Positions 34,443-43,420 of a stretch of 64,000 bases of DNA are shown here, piece by piece. The stretch lies in assembly GCF_902459475.1 (NCBI RefSeq), contig NZ_LR699114.1:248001-312000 (forward strand), read 5' to 3'. A model generated the notes under the pieces. The model did no database searches and was not told the DNA's origin. It saw only the letters and a program-made list of their open reading frames with translations. The stretch's first letter is position 1. Each line of letters begins with the position of its first letter. This DNA comes from Aquicella lusitana (GTDB taxonomy: Bacteria > Pseudomonadota > Gammaproteobacteria > DSM-16500). The position numbers were made by a program, and so were the translations under genes.

Positions 34443-36089
34443 TTAAAACGGGGTGATCGGCCTTAGATTTGATATTTCCGTTTCGAATAATTTTTTCGTG
34501 TCATATTTTTCAGGTATGTACCCAGTATGATCAGTAATAGTTATATCCGCTCCCCTTGTCAAAAGAACTTGAACGCATCGCTGATACTTTGTCAGCTGAC
34601 TCTCATTTTTATTCGCCATTTTTATGGCTTGATGCAGTGCTGTGCTTCCGTCTTTCAATCTTCTGGCATTGGGATTCACACCGCAGTTCAGTAGCCATTC
34701 TAAGTCTGAAGCATTACCTTCTGTTGCTGCGCGAATAAATGCTTCTTCTAATGAACTGCTTCCCGATAATCCATCTATTTTATATTTGACAAGCAGCCTT
34801 TTTTTATGCAGTTCACCGCCTGCAAAAAATCCATCTTTTGCTAGGCTGCCTTTCTCTTTCAGGTATGCTGACCAATTTGCATACTGTCCAGGTTGTTTAG
34901 GTTCGGTTATTTTTCTTGCAACAGAGGGTCCCCAAACTGTTCCCTCATAGCGGGAATCCGTAAGTATCAAGTTATCCGGGACTGTAAAAGGCGTATTGCC
35001 GCCTACTTCGCCAAAATGGGAAGCCATGGTAGAGAAATATTCCATGCAAATGTCATAAATTCTTTCGTCAGTGATATCAAGATCATCGTAACTCAGGAAT
35101 CCTTTCGCCAGGCCAATCTTTTCTTTTGCGCGAAAAATCATTTGTGACATTGCCTTATAGTGACTGTCAAGCAAGTACGATTGAAGATTAGGCAATCCTA
35201 GCGTTTTACCAAAACATAATAAGATGGAATTCATAACAAAAGGAGAACGGCAACTGTAATTATATGTTGCTGGATCGAGCGGATTGCCGGACATGCATTG
35301 TGTATCTTCGACTGTATCAAGTACTTTTTCCCAAAGACTGAAACCCAGCTTTGTTTTTACTAAGACTAATATCTCTAATAACTGGGGAAAGCTAAGTACT
35401 TTTTGTGAATCTAGTTTTAAATCAAGCTCACCTTGTTTGGCGGCATCAGCTAATGCTTCCACCATAAGTCGATGTGAATAAGAACCGTGTAGTACGACAC
35501 GGCTGACTTGTTTATTTTCTGAAAAAAGGTAGCCATTAGCGATTATTTGGTCGGCTATCGTGCTGCTGATGAATTCCATGAATTTGACGGTATAACCATT
35601 GGTATTTATGCCACGCTCTTGTTCTCTTTTTAGCAACAACTCATCGAGTAATTTTCTTTTCTTTTTTGGCGAAGATGAGGGTGCGCCTGGTATAAAGTTG
35701 CCTCTTCCTGCTAATAAATACGAAGGAGATGAAGCATTATCCAAAATAGAAACGTTTTTTTCTTGCATTAATTTTTCTAATGCATCGTCCAGACTTTTAA
35801 GGTGTTGTGCAACTTTTAATGGATCATATGCAATTTTAAATATTTGATTAACAATATTTGCAATCTCTGTAGCAGATACGGTACCAAATGAGAATTGATC
35901 TGGAACGATCAGTTCATCAGGGTTTATTACCGGAGAAGAGGTGCTGGGTGCCTGAATGACGATCGGTTGATCAACGATTACGTAATCAGGCTCTGCCTGG
36001 CATTCATTTATAAAATCCTTTTGCTTGAATTTGGCATCTTGAGTAAATTTTTTCACGCGTTTGGTAACGCTTACTGAATTTGAAAACAT
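34443..36089 (-). CDS. Ankyrin-repeat protein with SV40-type nuclear localisation signal, candidate nucleomodulin
   Basis: This 548-residue soluble protein has a disordered N-terminus, then the basic cluster SSSPKKKRKLLDE (PKKKRK at 141-146). That cluster is the classical monopartite NLS of SV40 large T antigen in all but its last residue. An unrecognised central domain follows (about 165-440). Two ankyrin repeats lie at about 455-525: EEAFIRAATEGNASDLEWLL...GVNPNAR, and DGSTALHQAIKM...CVQVLLTRGADITITDHTG. No bacterial partner is evident. An effector that enters host nuclei is the natural reading; there is no signal peptide. The gene is monocistronic. Confidence 0.6.
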   Translation of the reverse strand: MFSNSVSVTKRVKKFTQDAKFKQKDFINECQAEPDYVIVDQPIVIQAPSTSSPVINPDELIVPDQFSFGTVSATEIANIVNQIFKIAYDPLKVAQHLKSLDDALEKLMQEKNVSILDNASSPSYLLAGRGNFIPGAPSSSPKKKRKLLDELLLKREQERGINTNGYTVKFMEFISSTIADQIIANGYLFSENKQVSRVVLHGSYSHRLMVEALADAAKQGELDLKLDSQKVLSFPQLLEILVLVKTKLGFSLWEKVLDTVEDTQCMSGNPLDPATYNYSCRSPFVMNSILLCFGKTLGLPNLQSYLLDSHYKAMSQMIFRAKEKIGLAKGFLSYDDLDITDERIYDICMEYFSTMASHFGEVGGNTPFTVPDNLILTDSRYEGTVWGPSVARKITEPKQPGQYANWSAYLKEKGSLAKDGFFAGGELHKKRLLVKYKIDGLSGSSSLEEAFIRAATEGNASDLEWLLNCGVNPNARRLKDGSTALHQAIKMANKNESQLTKYQRCVQVLLTRGADITITDHTGYIPEKYDTKKLFETEISNLRPITPF

Positions 36090-36460
36090 ACGCTTCTCGT
36101 TTTGTGTGTCTGCGATGCAGGCAGTATAATAATTTGAATAACATATATTTTATCCAAAATGTATGAACTGATTATTAAAATAGGGTTAACACAGGCTTTC
36201 CAAGGGAAAGTAATGCCGTAAGATGACCTCATTTAGCTGGATTTGGGCTATTTTTAATGATGCAAACTGCTAATTTAAGCCCTTCTTAAGCTTGGTCTAG
36301 CAAAATTTAGAATATATTTATAATAATTATGAGCAAAATCCGCAGTCGATCTGCTTGAGCAATCGGATAGAAATAGAATGTAAGGCTGCCGTTCAATCTG
36401 GTTTGCCATCAGGTTAAGCTTATTGAAGCTTAAGCATAAAATATTGCTTATGGTTTACAA
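36090..36460. other. Intergenic region upstream of the ankyrin gene
   Basis: These 371 bases lie between the GST-like gene stop and the ankyrin gene start. No reading frame of note is present. The CTTAA direct-repeat box at 36,275-36,290 is listed separately. The rest is AT-rich and featureless. Confidence 0.5.
36275..36290 (-). promoter_or_regulatory. PmrA-box-like direct repeat
   Basis: Read on the minus strand, CTTAAGAAGGGCTTAA holds two CTTAA half sites with an 11-bp period, as in the Legionella/Coxiella PmrA box (cTTAATATT-N2-cTTAATATT). It lies about 186 bp upstream of the ankyrin gene start, a bit far for a -35-proximal activator site. The outer bases match poorly. Confidence 0.3.
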
Positions 36461-37195
36461 CTAAATCGTGCTCACTAAATTAAATGGTTTCGGTATTTCT
36501 GAATAAAATGTATCCCAGATTCTATCGCAATAGATAAGTAAATTTTTATTAGTGTGCAGATGTTTTTTTAAAGCATCTTCATATGGTAACCATGCAATAT
36601 TTGCCAGAAAGCTAAATGCTGTTGCGTCAATACGGGTGATCTTATCTCCAAGAAAATATTTTTTTTCAGCCAGGGTAGCAGCTATCGCATCCAATGTCTT
36701 ATTTCCCATATGCAGAATTTCCGCATAACTATGTCTCCCCATTCCCTGCAAATAGAGTGCTTTTTTCACCTTATTACGCACCATGTTGGGAACAATCATT
36801 TTTGCGAGGCTTGGTAATTTAGTAAAAAAAGAATGGCGCAAATGAGACCATCCATTCTCATCTTGCCAGCGTAAATAAACCATTATCCATAGTAGCCGTT
36901 CTGAAAAAGTGTTATCAAGTAACACTGCTAAAGCCTTTTGCTCGCTATTCAAATCGTTACTAGAGGGATCACCAAATCTATTAACCAGATAATCGATAAT
37001 TAATTCGCTATCGGCAATAAGTTCATCATTTATTTTAATAAATGGCAACTTTGCCTTCGGAGCTTTTGAAGAATTCATAACCAGTTTAACTTCATAGGGA
37101 ATTTTAAACATCCGCAAATATGTTTCAACTTTCAGGCAAAAAGGGCTTGCATTTGGCAATCCCCAAACACTGGGAAATTGATATAATGTAATCAT
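36461..37195 (-). CDS. Glutathione S-transferase-like protein (Faxc/metaxin type)
   Basis: This 244-residue protein has an N-terminal thioredoxin-fold domain (LYQFPSVWGLPNASPFCLKVETYLRMFKIPY, then KLPFIKINDELIADSELIIDYL) and a C-terminal helical domain. The SPFCLKVETYLR stretch and the late FLGDKITRIDATAFSFLANI match the Faxc/metaxin-like GST group, also found in Legionella. Glutathione conjugation has not been shown for this group. It is the last gene before the ISL3 element and the island. Confidence 0.8.
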   Translation of the reverse strand: MITLYQFPSVWGLPNASPFCLKVETYLRMFKIPYEVKLVMNSSKAPKAKLPFIKINDELIADSELIIDYLVNRFGDPSSNDLNSEQKALAVLLDNTFSERLLWIMVYLRWQDENGWSHLRHSFFTKLPSLAKMIVPNMVRNKVKKALYLQGMGRHSYAEILHMGNKTLDAIAATLAEKKYFLGDKITRIDATAFSFLANIAWLPYEDALKKHLHTNKNLLIYCDRIWDTFYSEIPKPFNLVSTI

Positions 37196-37357
37196 TTGAG
37201 ATATTCCTCTTTAACGGCTTGGTTGGTGATTTCAGAGCTCCAGGGAACTATCGGTTACGCTTCAGTATTTATCCGATGTATCATTAAACATTATTTTGTG
37301 CAATTGCTTTGTAAAAGCAATAGAGAGAAAATCGCAATAATTAGTGTTCGAAAATAG

Positions 37358-38645
37358 GGCTCTACCCCAAATAAGGGGGCATTTTAATCGTAAATAACAT
37401 ACCTTACTTGTTGAATGGACAAGGAAAAGGAGATTAAAAATGCCCCAAAAGGATATTATCCTAAGTTTACCCGGCTTTACCATCAAAAATGTCAGTGGTC
37501 ATAACCCGATAATTATTGATGTTCATTATCGAAACAAACCACGATGCCCAGCTTGTAATGGCAGGAACGTGCGCAAGAAGGCTAGCTTCATTCGGCGTGT
37601 TCGTCATGAGCCGATAGGGCATAGACAAACAGTGTTGCGCTTTAAAGCTTATAAACTCTATTGCCATACCTGCCAGCGTTACTTTAACCAGCAGTTCCCT
37701 GGTATCAATAAGTATCAGCGAGCAACAGAACGCCTGCATAATCACCTTTATCATCGACACACGGAAGGTGTTTCGCAACAGTCTCTCGCTCGTGACTTTA
37801 AAATGGGTAAAGCAACCATTGAGCGCTGGTACCATCAGCAATATGTGCTTGCTCACAAAGAAATTGATGTTCGACACTGTCCAACAGTGCTTGGCATTGA
37901 TGAGCATTTCTTTAGTAAAAAACAGGGTTATGCCACCACGTTTTGTAATCTCAGAAAACATAAAATATTCGACATCGTTAAAGGTCGATCGGCAAAAGAT
38001 TTGGCAAGCTATTTAGATCGACTACCCGGAAAAGATCGCGTAAAAGTCGTCTGTATTGACTTAAGTAGCACATATCGAAGTATCGTGCATCAGTATTTCC
38101 CTAATGCCAAAATCGTTGCTGATCGCTTCCATGTGATTCGACTCATGCACCATATGTGTATGCAGACTTATCAGGAAATTGATCCCAAAATGAAAAATAA
38201 ACGAGGGTTATTAGCAGCACTCAGAACTAACCCAGACAATCTCACTTCAGACAGATTGAAAAAGCGTGATCAGTATTTAAATGAGCATCCTGCAACTGCT
38301 GCCATATACCATTTTAAACGGCGCTTGCATCGATTGTTAATGAAAAAAACAGTGTTCAAAAGTCGTTGCCAGCGGCTAATTCCAGTATTTTTAAAAATGG
38401 TTACAGCATTGAAACAGAGTCCATTTAAACGATTAGTAACGCTTGGCAAAACACTTTATCAATGGCGTGAGGAGGTGGTACGTATGTGGCGATTCACAAA
38501 GAACAATGGAATAACGGAAGGCTTCCATCGGAAGATGAAATTAATACAGCGACGAGCATATGGGTTTCGGAACTTTGAAAACTATCGGTTACGTGTTAGG
38601 GTGCTGTGTTCGTAAATGGTGTGCCCCCTGAAATGGGAAAGACCC
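37358..38645 (+). mobile_element. ISL3-family element, copy 1 (intact)
   Basis: About 1288 bp. The left end GGCTCTACCCCAAATAAGGG and the right end, read inverted, GGGTCTTTCCCATTTCAGGG match at 18 of the first 24 positions, both reaching GGGGGCA. No 8-bp target duplication is visible; the right flank instead shows extra copies of the end sequence GGGAAAGACCC (38,646-38,656 and 38,673-38,683). It sits 47 bp from the attL repeat. Confidence 0.85.
37440..38615 (+). CDS. ISL3-family transposase
   Basis: This 391-residue transposase has AAGGAG upstream. The N-terminal zinc finger (RCPACNGRNVRKKAS ... YCHTCQRYFNQQF) and HTH (RDFKMGKATIERWYHQ) precede the DDE domain: VLGIDEHFFSK, VVCIDLSSTYRSI, and the late E in NNGITEGFHRKMKLIQRRAYGFRNFENYRLRV. 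That C-terminal phrase is a strong ISL3 signature. The frame is intact. Confidence 0.93.
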   Translation: MPQKDIILSLPGFTIKNVSGHNPIIIDVHYRNKPRCPACNGRNVRKKASFIRRVRHEPIGHRQTVLRFKAYKLYCHTCQRYFNQQFPGINKYQRATERLHNHLYHRHTEGVSQQSLARDFKMGKATIERWYHQQYVLAHKEIDVRHCPTVLGIDEHFFSKKQGYATTFCNLRKHKIFDIVKGRSAKDLASYLDRLPGKDRVKVVCIDLSSTYRSIVHQYFPNAKIVADRFHVIRLMHHMCMQTYQEIDPKMKNKRGLLAALRTNPDNLTSDRLKKRDQYLNEHPATAAIYHFKRRLHRLLMKKTVFKSRCQRLIPVFLKMVTALKQSPFKRLVTLGKTLYQWREEVVRMWRFTKNNGITEGFHRKMKLIQRRAYGFRNFENYRLRVRVLCS

Positions 38646-38692
38646 GGGAAAGACCCATGTAATGGCGTTATTGGGAAAGACCCACTTACCGG

Positions 38693-38766
38693 CGAGAAAC
38701 ACTCGAACCTCTTGATTCAACACTGGGCCCACTAGGACTTGAACCTAGGACCAAGGGATTATGAGT
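38693..38766 (+). repeat. attL: 74-bp direct repeat containing the tRNA 3' half
   Basis: This 74-bp stretch is identical to 56,456-56,529. The last 43 bp equal the 3' half of the tRNA at 56,487-56,560, ending in the anticodon loop; the first 31 bp are its downstream flank. It marks the left boundary of the island, with the integrase gene 159 bp further on. Confidence 0.88.
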
Positions 38767-38883
38767 TCAAAAATGCGAATATTCTGTACTCTTCTCTAGC
38801 CTTAAACTGTTTGAAATTCCCAATTAAATCAAATACTATCACGACGTTTAATCCTCAGCTCCATGACTGAGTTTGAAATTGGC

Positions 38884-38905
38884 TTCCTACTATAGTCCTA
38901 CTAAA
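38884..38905 (+). repeat. 22-bp direct repeat, inner left copy
   Basis: A 22-bp sequence containing CTACTATAGTCCTACTAAA recurs at 55,033-55,054. It lies 19 bp before the integrase start; the other copy lies 3 bp before the second ISL3. It may be an integrase arm-type binding site, or the core of a second, nested attachment site. Confidence 0.6.
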
Positions 38906-38924
38906 TGAAAAGGGCACCATCGAA

Positions 38925-40157
38925 ATGGCGCGTATTAAATTATCAAAATCTAAGGTAGATGAGCTGCCATTTACTGAACAAGCAGGTGCGCAGGCTTTTT
39001 ATTATGACACAGAGCTTAAGGGTTTTGGATTGAGGATAAGTAACAAAACCAAGACGTACATTGCTGAAACAAAGGTGCAAGGTAAGACAGTCAGGGTGTC
39101 ATTAGGTAGGCATGGCGTGGTGACAGCGGAAGAGGCTAGAAAAGAAGCAAAGGTTCAATTGGCAGCCATGACGAAAGATGTCAATCCGAACCAAGTGCAG
39201 CGCGAAAACCGTATTAAGACTATCACCCTTAATGAAGTGTACACGCACTATATGGCTGCGCGTAAATCATTAAAGCCAAGCACAAAGCGTGATTATAAAA
39301 CATGTATTGAAGTGTATTTGAAAGATTGGATGCATAAACCCATGCTCGATATCACGCGCGATATGGTTGAGAGCAAACATAAAGAAATCAGCGAAAAAAG
39401 TGAGGCAAGGGCGAATTTAGCAATGCGATTTCTGCGAGCATTATTTAATTTTGCTGCTGAATATCGCGATGCTAAGGGACGTGTTCTTATTGCGGATAAT
39501 CCTGTAAGGCGACTATCTGCCAAGAAAATATGGAATAAAATAAAGCTGCGAAGCAACTATATTCAGCCTCATCAACTCAAAGCATGGTGGGATGCAGTTT
39601 GGGCACTAAAAAATGATCCAACTAGAGGTAGTACGCAAGATCGTGAGTCAGTTCGTGATTACTTGCTGGTATTGTTATTCACCGGTTTAAGGCGCGAAGA
39701 GGCACTGTCTTTGACGTGGGATAATATTAATTTTGAATCAAAAACTTTAAAAATATTTGATACTAAGAACAGGTCCGATCATGAGTTACCTTTGTCTAAT
39801 TTTCTCTTTAATTTGTTCATGCGGCGCAAGAAAGATAACACCTGTAATTGGGTATTCCCAGGTAGTGGAAAACTAGGGCGTATTATTGATCCAAGAAAAT
39901 TGATGCAAAAAGTAGAAGAAACCTCTGGTATCTCATTTACCAGCCACGATATGAGGAGAACATTTGCAAGCATAGTTAACATGTTGGGCGATTCAATTAG
40001 CTATTATACTGTTAAACGCCTGCTAAATCATAAATCCTCCGATGTTACTGCAGGGTATATTCAGCACAATCCGGAAAAATTGCGTGAGGCAATGCAGGCG
40101 GTGTCAGATTTTATATTGAAGAATGTAACTGTTTCGGCTGCTATAGAAGCTGCCTAA
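38925..40157 (+). CDS. int: P4-type tyrosine integrase
   Basis: This 410-residue recombinase has the N-terminal DUF4102 arm-binding domain (LSKSKVDELPFTEQ...GFGLRIS...YIAETKVQGKTVRVSLGRHG), a core-binding SAM-like domain (about 100-190) and a catalytic domain. Catalytic residues are visible: R in LLFTGLRREEALSLTW, H-x-x-R in SFTSHDMRRTFAS, the K/H in RLLNHKSSDVTAGYIQ with the nucleophile Tyr. P4-type integrases use tRNA genes, which fits the adjacent tRNA fragment. Confidence 0.93.
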   Translation: MARIKLSKSKVDELPFTEQAGAQAFYYDTELKGFGLRISNKTKTYIAETKVQGKTVRVSLGRHGVVTAEEARKEAKVQLAAMTKDVNPNQVQRENRIKTITLNEVYTHYMAARKSLKPSTKRDYKTCIEVYLKDWMHKPMLDITRDMVESKHKEISEKSEARANLAMRFLRALFNFAAEYRDAKGRVLIADNPVRRLSAKKIWNKIKLRSNYIQPHQLKAWWDAVWALKNDPTRGSTQDRESVRDYLLVLLFTGLRREEALSLTWDNINFESKTLKIFDTKNRSDHELPLSNFLFNLFMRRKKDNTCNWVFPGSGKLGRIIDPRKLMQKVEETSGISFTSHDMRRTFASIVNMLGDSISYYTVKRLLNHKSSDVTAGYIQHNPEKLREAMQAVSDFILKNVTVSAAIEAA

Positions 40158-40174
40158 TCAATAAGGAAAAGCAT

Positions 40175-40855
40175 ATGCAAAATATAACGCCAGATTATAA
40201 AAATCTGTCATTAAGGGATGGGTTGCTTGTAGAAGAGTTTTCGTTCCTTATTTATGAGGTTGACCCGAAATTGTATGTGGATGCAAAAAAGTACGACATG
40301 AGCATAGATTTTAATTTCAGTGATTTGGGGTTACCTCGATTGGTAATCCCATCTTCTTTAGAGGGTATGCTTGACGAACAGAAAATTAAGTTGATTGAAA
40401 ATGCATATATTATTCTTGAAACAGTAAATTGGAAGGAAAAGTATAAGGGGCATGTTGATAAAAATTCACGGTTAATACATCCGTACCTTTTGGTTCGAGA
40501 GGCGCAGTTGAAGGATCTTCCTATTCCTGAAGTTTTTTTTAATTTTATTGAAGAGAGACGACTTAAAGAAAGTGAAATTGGATTATTGGAAGGAAAAGGT
40601 AAATCTTCAAAAAGATCACAGGCGCATATTTCTAGGTCTGAGAATAACAAAAATGCTCTTATTGCGGCTATGGCTTATGATGGCTATAACAATGCATTAC
40701 GTAAACTTGATGGGCTTCCTGAAATTTTGGAAAAAGTGACTGATGAATTAGGGCGCCGTGTTGGCAAAGACACTATTAGAAAAATACTAAATGATGCATC
40801 GAGTTTTATACCTGATAAATTAGCAGGCGAGCTATCTAATAAAAAAGCTAATTAG
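40175..40855 (+). CDS. Unrecognised island protein
   Basis: This 226-residue soluble protein starts 17 bp after the integrase stop, so it is probably cotranscribed with it. Its middle and C-terminus are charged (EERRLKESEIGLLEGKGKSSKRSQ; GRRVGKDTIRKIL). The last 60 residues could form an HTH-like unit (TDELGRRVGKDTIRKILND). No family is recognised. The palindrome AAAAGCTAATTAGCTTTT overlaps its end and may help terminate. Confidence 0.55.
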   Translation: MQNITPDYKNLSLRDGLLVEEFSFLIYEVDPKLYVDAKKYDMSIDFNFSDLGLPRLVIPSSLEGMLDEQKIKLIENAYIILETVNWKEKYKGHVDKNSRLIHPYLLVREAQLKDLPIPEVFFNFIEERRLKESEIGLLEGKGKSSKRSQAHISRSENNKNALIAAMAYDGYNNALRKLDGLPEILEKVTDELGRRVGKDTIRKILNDASSFIPDKLAGELSNKKAN

Positions 40856-40937
40856 CTTTTACGAATTCTAATTAGCGCCAATATCTATTTTAACCCTCCA
40901 AGATAGGACTTGTTTTTAAACAATAGGAACAAGTCTT

Positions 40938-41216
40938 ATGAAATCTGATCGTAATAATACTGAAATGTACCGAGCTCGCTTGTTGCAAGAATTTCAATCC
41001 GCGCCGTCTGAAGCGTGGTTCGGACAAGAAGTTGTTGCAGCTATTAGAAATTGTTCTGAAGCCACCATCGAGCGTGATAGATGGTCTGGTGGAGGGGTGC
41101 CGTTTGTTAAATGTGGGCGAAGTGTAAGGTATAGCAAGTCTTCAATTTTGGAATGGTTGGCAAGCCACAAGCCTGTTAAATCAACAACGGAAAGTGATGC
41201 TAGGGAGGGTAATTAA
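40938..41216 (+). CDS. AlpA-like helix-turn-helix regulator
   Basis: This 92-residue protein has an HTH_17-type domain: WFGQEVVAAIRNCSEATIERDRWSGGGVPFVKCGRSVRYSKSSILEWL (short-motif reading: helix-turn-helix then RxVRY wing). AlpA-like proteins next to P4-type integrases regulate excision or int transcription. Here it precedes the ATPase gene by one base and probably forms an operon with it. Confidence 0.7.
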   Translation: MKSDRNNTEMYRARLLQEFQSAPSEAWFGQEVVAAIRNCSEATIERDRWSGGGVPFVKCGRSVRYSKSSILEWLASHKPVKSTTESDAREGN

Positions 41217-41217
41217 T

Positions 41218-42780
41218 ATGGATAAGACTCAAAACAAAAGCCCCCAGTCTGTTACAGCAGATGTGAGGGCAAATGAAAATGTAATCAAAATCAATGATAC
41301 TGCACTTTTGAAGAAGGAACAAACTAAAGCCCCGAAAGCTAGTGAGGATGACGGTAAGCCAAAACCGAATAGCACAGCATTATTGTTGGAGCTTGTGAAA
41401 AACGGTGACTTTTTTCATGACGAGCAAAAGAAGCCGTACATTACTATCGAGCATGACAACTATGTAACAACATTAGAGATTGATAGTAAATCATTCAGGG
41501 ATTGGTTAGCCAATGAGTGCTGGAAAGTTTACGGCAGGCTTGCGAATAGCCAAATAGTAACTGATGCATTACAGATAATGAAGGGAAAAGCTTGCTTTGA
41601 AGGGCGATGCCTTCCTGTTTTTACGAGAATTGGCTCACTTAACGACAAGATATACATAAATCTGGGTGATCAACAGTGTCATGTTGTTGAGGTTTCGGCA
41701 AGTGGATGGGTTGTACTGAATAAGTCTCCAATCAAATTTAAACGAACCCAATGTATGAATCCACTGCCAATACCTACTCCTGGTTATGGCGATATTAATC
41801 TGCTCTGGCAGCATTTAAACGTGCCGGAAAGACAGAGACCACTTGTTTTAGCCTGGCTTATCGATTGTTTTATTACTAACACACCATTCCCAATTTTGGT
41901 GTTAATGGGCCGTCAGGGTAGTGGTAAAAGTAAAGCACAAGACAAGCTGCGTCACTTGGTAGACCCTAGTGTTGAGAACTTAAGAAATGCACCTAAGTAC
42001 CGTGATGATATTTTAACGTCCGCAGCAAATAATTGGCTTGTGTCATTTAATAACGTGAGTAATCTGACTAATGATAATCAGGACGATTTATGTTGTTTGT
42101 CTACTGGTGGTGGTTTTTCAAAACGTCGATTTTTTAATGATAATGATGAAGTGGTCGTTAGTATAAAGAGACCGGTTATTCTTAATGGTATCGATGATCT
42201 TGTTACTAGGCAGGACTTGCTAGATAGGTCGGTGATTATAAGTCTTCCGGAAATAGACCCAAAGATGAGAAAAACGGATGTTGGCCTGGACAGTGCTTTT
42301 TTAAAAGATTACCCAGCAATATTTACAGGCTTGCTTGATGCGCTGGTGGCTGTTCTTCGTATATTGCCTACTGTGCAGCTATCGATAAAGCCACGCATGG
42401 CTGATTTTGCACATGTTGGGGCTGCGCTTGAAAAGGCGGGTATTGTACCAGTAGGTGTCTTTTTTGATGAGTATAAGAAAAACTATTCTGACAATATGCT
42501 TGCTTCACTGCAGGCATCGTCGGTAGCTCTGGTTCTTATTGATTATATGAAAGAGCGTCAATCAATTTATAGCAATTATGCTGGTCTATTAAAGGCACTA
42601 GACATCTATCGTCCGCACCGTGCAAGTGATTGGCCATCTTCGCCAAAAGATTTGGCGGCCACTTTGAAACGATTGGAACCTGCTTTGAGGTTTGCAGCTA
42701 TATTTTTGCGATTTGATAGCAAGCCAAAGAACAATGGGTACCATGTTGAAGTATTCAATATGAATTTATATAAGGAATAG
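41218..42780 (+). CDS. P-loop ATPase, replication/helicase-like island protein
   Basis: ATG 41218 follows GGGAGGG, giving 520 residues; a longer in-frame start at 41194 overlaps the regulator. The ATPase core has Walker A LMGRQGSGKSKAQDK, a Walker B-like WLVSFNNVSN and a RPVILNGIDD sensor, then the arginine-rich LLDRSVIISLPEI. This resembles the SF3/D5-type or VapE-like ATPases of satellite phages and islands. The N-terminal 200 residues have no recognised domain. It likely helps replicate the excised island (inference). Confidence 0.6.
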   Translation: MDKTQNKSPQSVTADVRANENVIKINDTALLKKEQTKAPKASEDDGKPKPNSTALLLELVKNGDFFHDEQKKPYITIEHDNYVTTLEIDSKSFRDWLANECWKVYGRLANSQIVTDALQIMKGKACFEGRCLPVFTRIGSLNDKIYINLGDQQCHVVEVSASGWVVLNKSPIKFKRTQCMNPLPIPTPGYGDINLLWQHLNVPERQRPLVLAWLIDCFITNTPFPILVLMGRQGSGKSKAQDKLRHLVDPSVENLRNAPKYRDDILTSAANNWLVSFNNVSNLTNDNQDDLCCLSTGGGFSKRRFFNDNDEVVVSIKRPVILNGIDDLVTRQDLLDRSVIISLPEIDPKMRKTDVGLDSAFLKDYPAIFTGLLDALVAVLRILPTVQLSIKPRMADFAHVGAALEKAGIVPVGVFFDEYKKNYSDNMLASLQASSVALVLIDYMKERQSIYSNYAGLLKALDIYRPHRASDWPSSPKDLAATLKRLEPALRFAAIFLRFDSKPKNNGYHVEVFNMNLYKE

Positions 42781-42791
42781 TCAATAAATAC

Positions 42792-42847
42792 GTTCACCAT
42801 GTTAACTAACTTCATTGACATAATGAGTCGCGGTTAACTTGGTGAAC
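42792..42847. repeat. 15-bp imperfect inverted repeat between island genes
   Basis: GTTCACCATGTTAAC (42,792-42,806) and GTTAACTTGGTGAAC (42,833-42,847) pair with one mismatch, with 26 bp between. GGTGAACATGATGAAC continues to the right with a further GTGAAC-like unit. It lies between the ATPase and DUF5681 genes and could be an operator or part of a replication origin. Confidence 0.5.
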
Positions 42848-42918
42848 ATGATGAACTTGTTTATGAAATTTATATATGTGTGCTTCTGTTAAATACAGGA
42901 AAAATACAGGGGGTAAAT

Positions 42919-43317
42919 ATGCAATTTAAACCAGGTGAAAGTGGAAATCCTGAAGGGCGACCAAAAGGGTCGTTGAATAAACGGACTCAATTGGTAAGGC
43001 TACTTGAACCGAGAGCTGAAGAGTTGGTGAATAAGATGGTTGAGCTTGCTCTTGGGGGTGATAGTAATGCGTTGCGTCTTTGTATCGAGCGTTTAATTCC
43101 TAAGGCAAGCAGTAGCCCTATAATTGCTGCGTTACCTGATTTGGATATTAATAAAGCGGGCTCTTCGATTGAAATAATAACAGAAGTAATGAAGCAAATG
43201 TTAGCTGGCGAGGTATCGCCTGATCAGGGTAAGGCAATCATCAGTCTGATTGAGGATTATAGAAGGATGCTAGATAGTCGTAAATCATCATTTTTCTTAG
43301 AGCCTGATGCTTTTTAG
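42919..43317 (+). CDS. DUF5681-domain protein
   Basis: ATG 42919 has AGGGGG upstream, giving 132 residues. The opening FKPGESGNPEGRPKGSLNKRT is the DUF5681 signature (GNPxGRPKGxxN), common in genes of phages and islands, with unknown function. The C-terminal half is helical with an acidic tail. It converges with hsdS. Confidence 0.75.
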   Translation: MQFKPGESGNPEGRPKGSLNKRTQLVRLLEPRAEELVNKMVELALGGDSNALRLCIERLIPKASSSPIIAALPDLDINKAGSSIEIITEVMKQMLAGEVSPDQGKAIISLIEDYRRMLDSRKSSFFLEPDAF

Positions 43318-43420
43318 TGAATTTTTATTCAATAAATTGGGGTCGGTTGTACCGATCAGTTGAATTAAAGCATTGATTGTACGTTTGGGACTAATTAACT
43401 GTTATCAGCTCCCACGCACA

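Noticed and set aside
37240-37253. AACTATCGGTTACG left of ISL3 copy 1, also present inside the ISL3 3' end
   Set aside because: Only 14 bp match and the surrounding bases differ, so I cannot tell an IS remnant from chance.
38724-38766. A second tRNA gene next to the integrase
   Set aside because: Only the 3' half up to the anticodon loop is present; sequence diverges after GAGT, so it is an att remnant.
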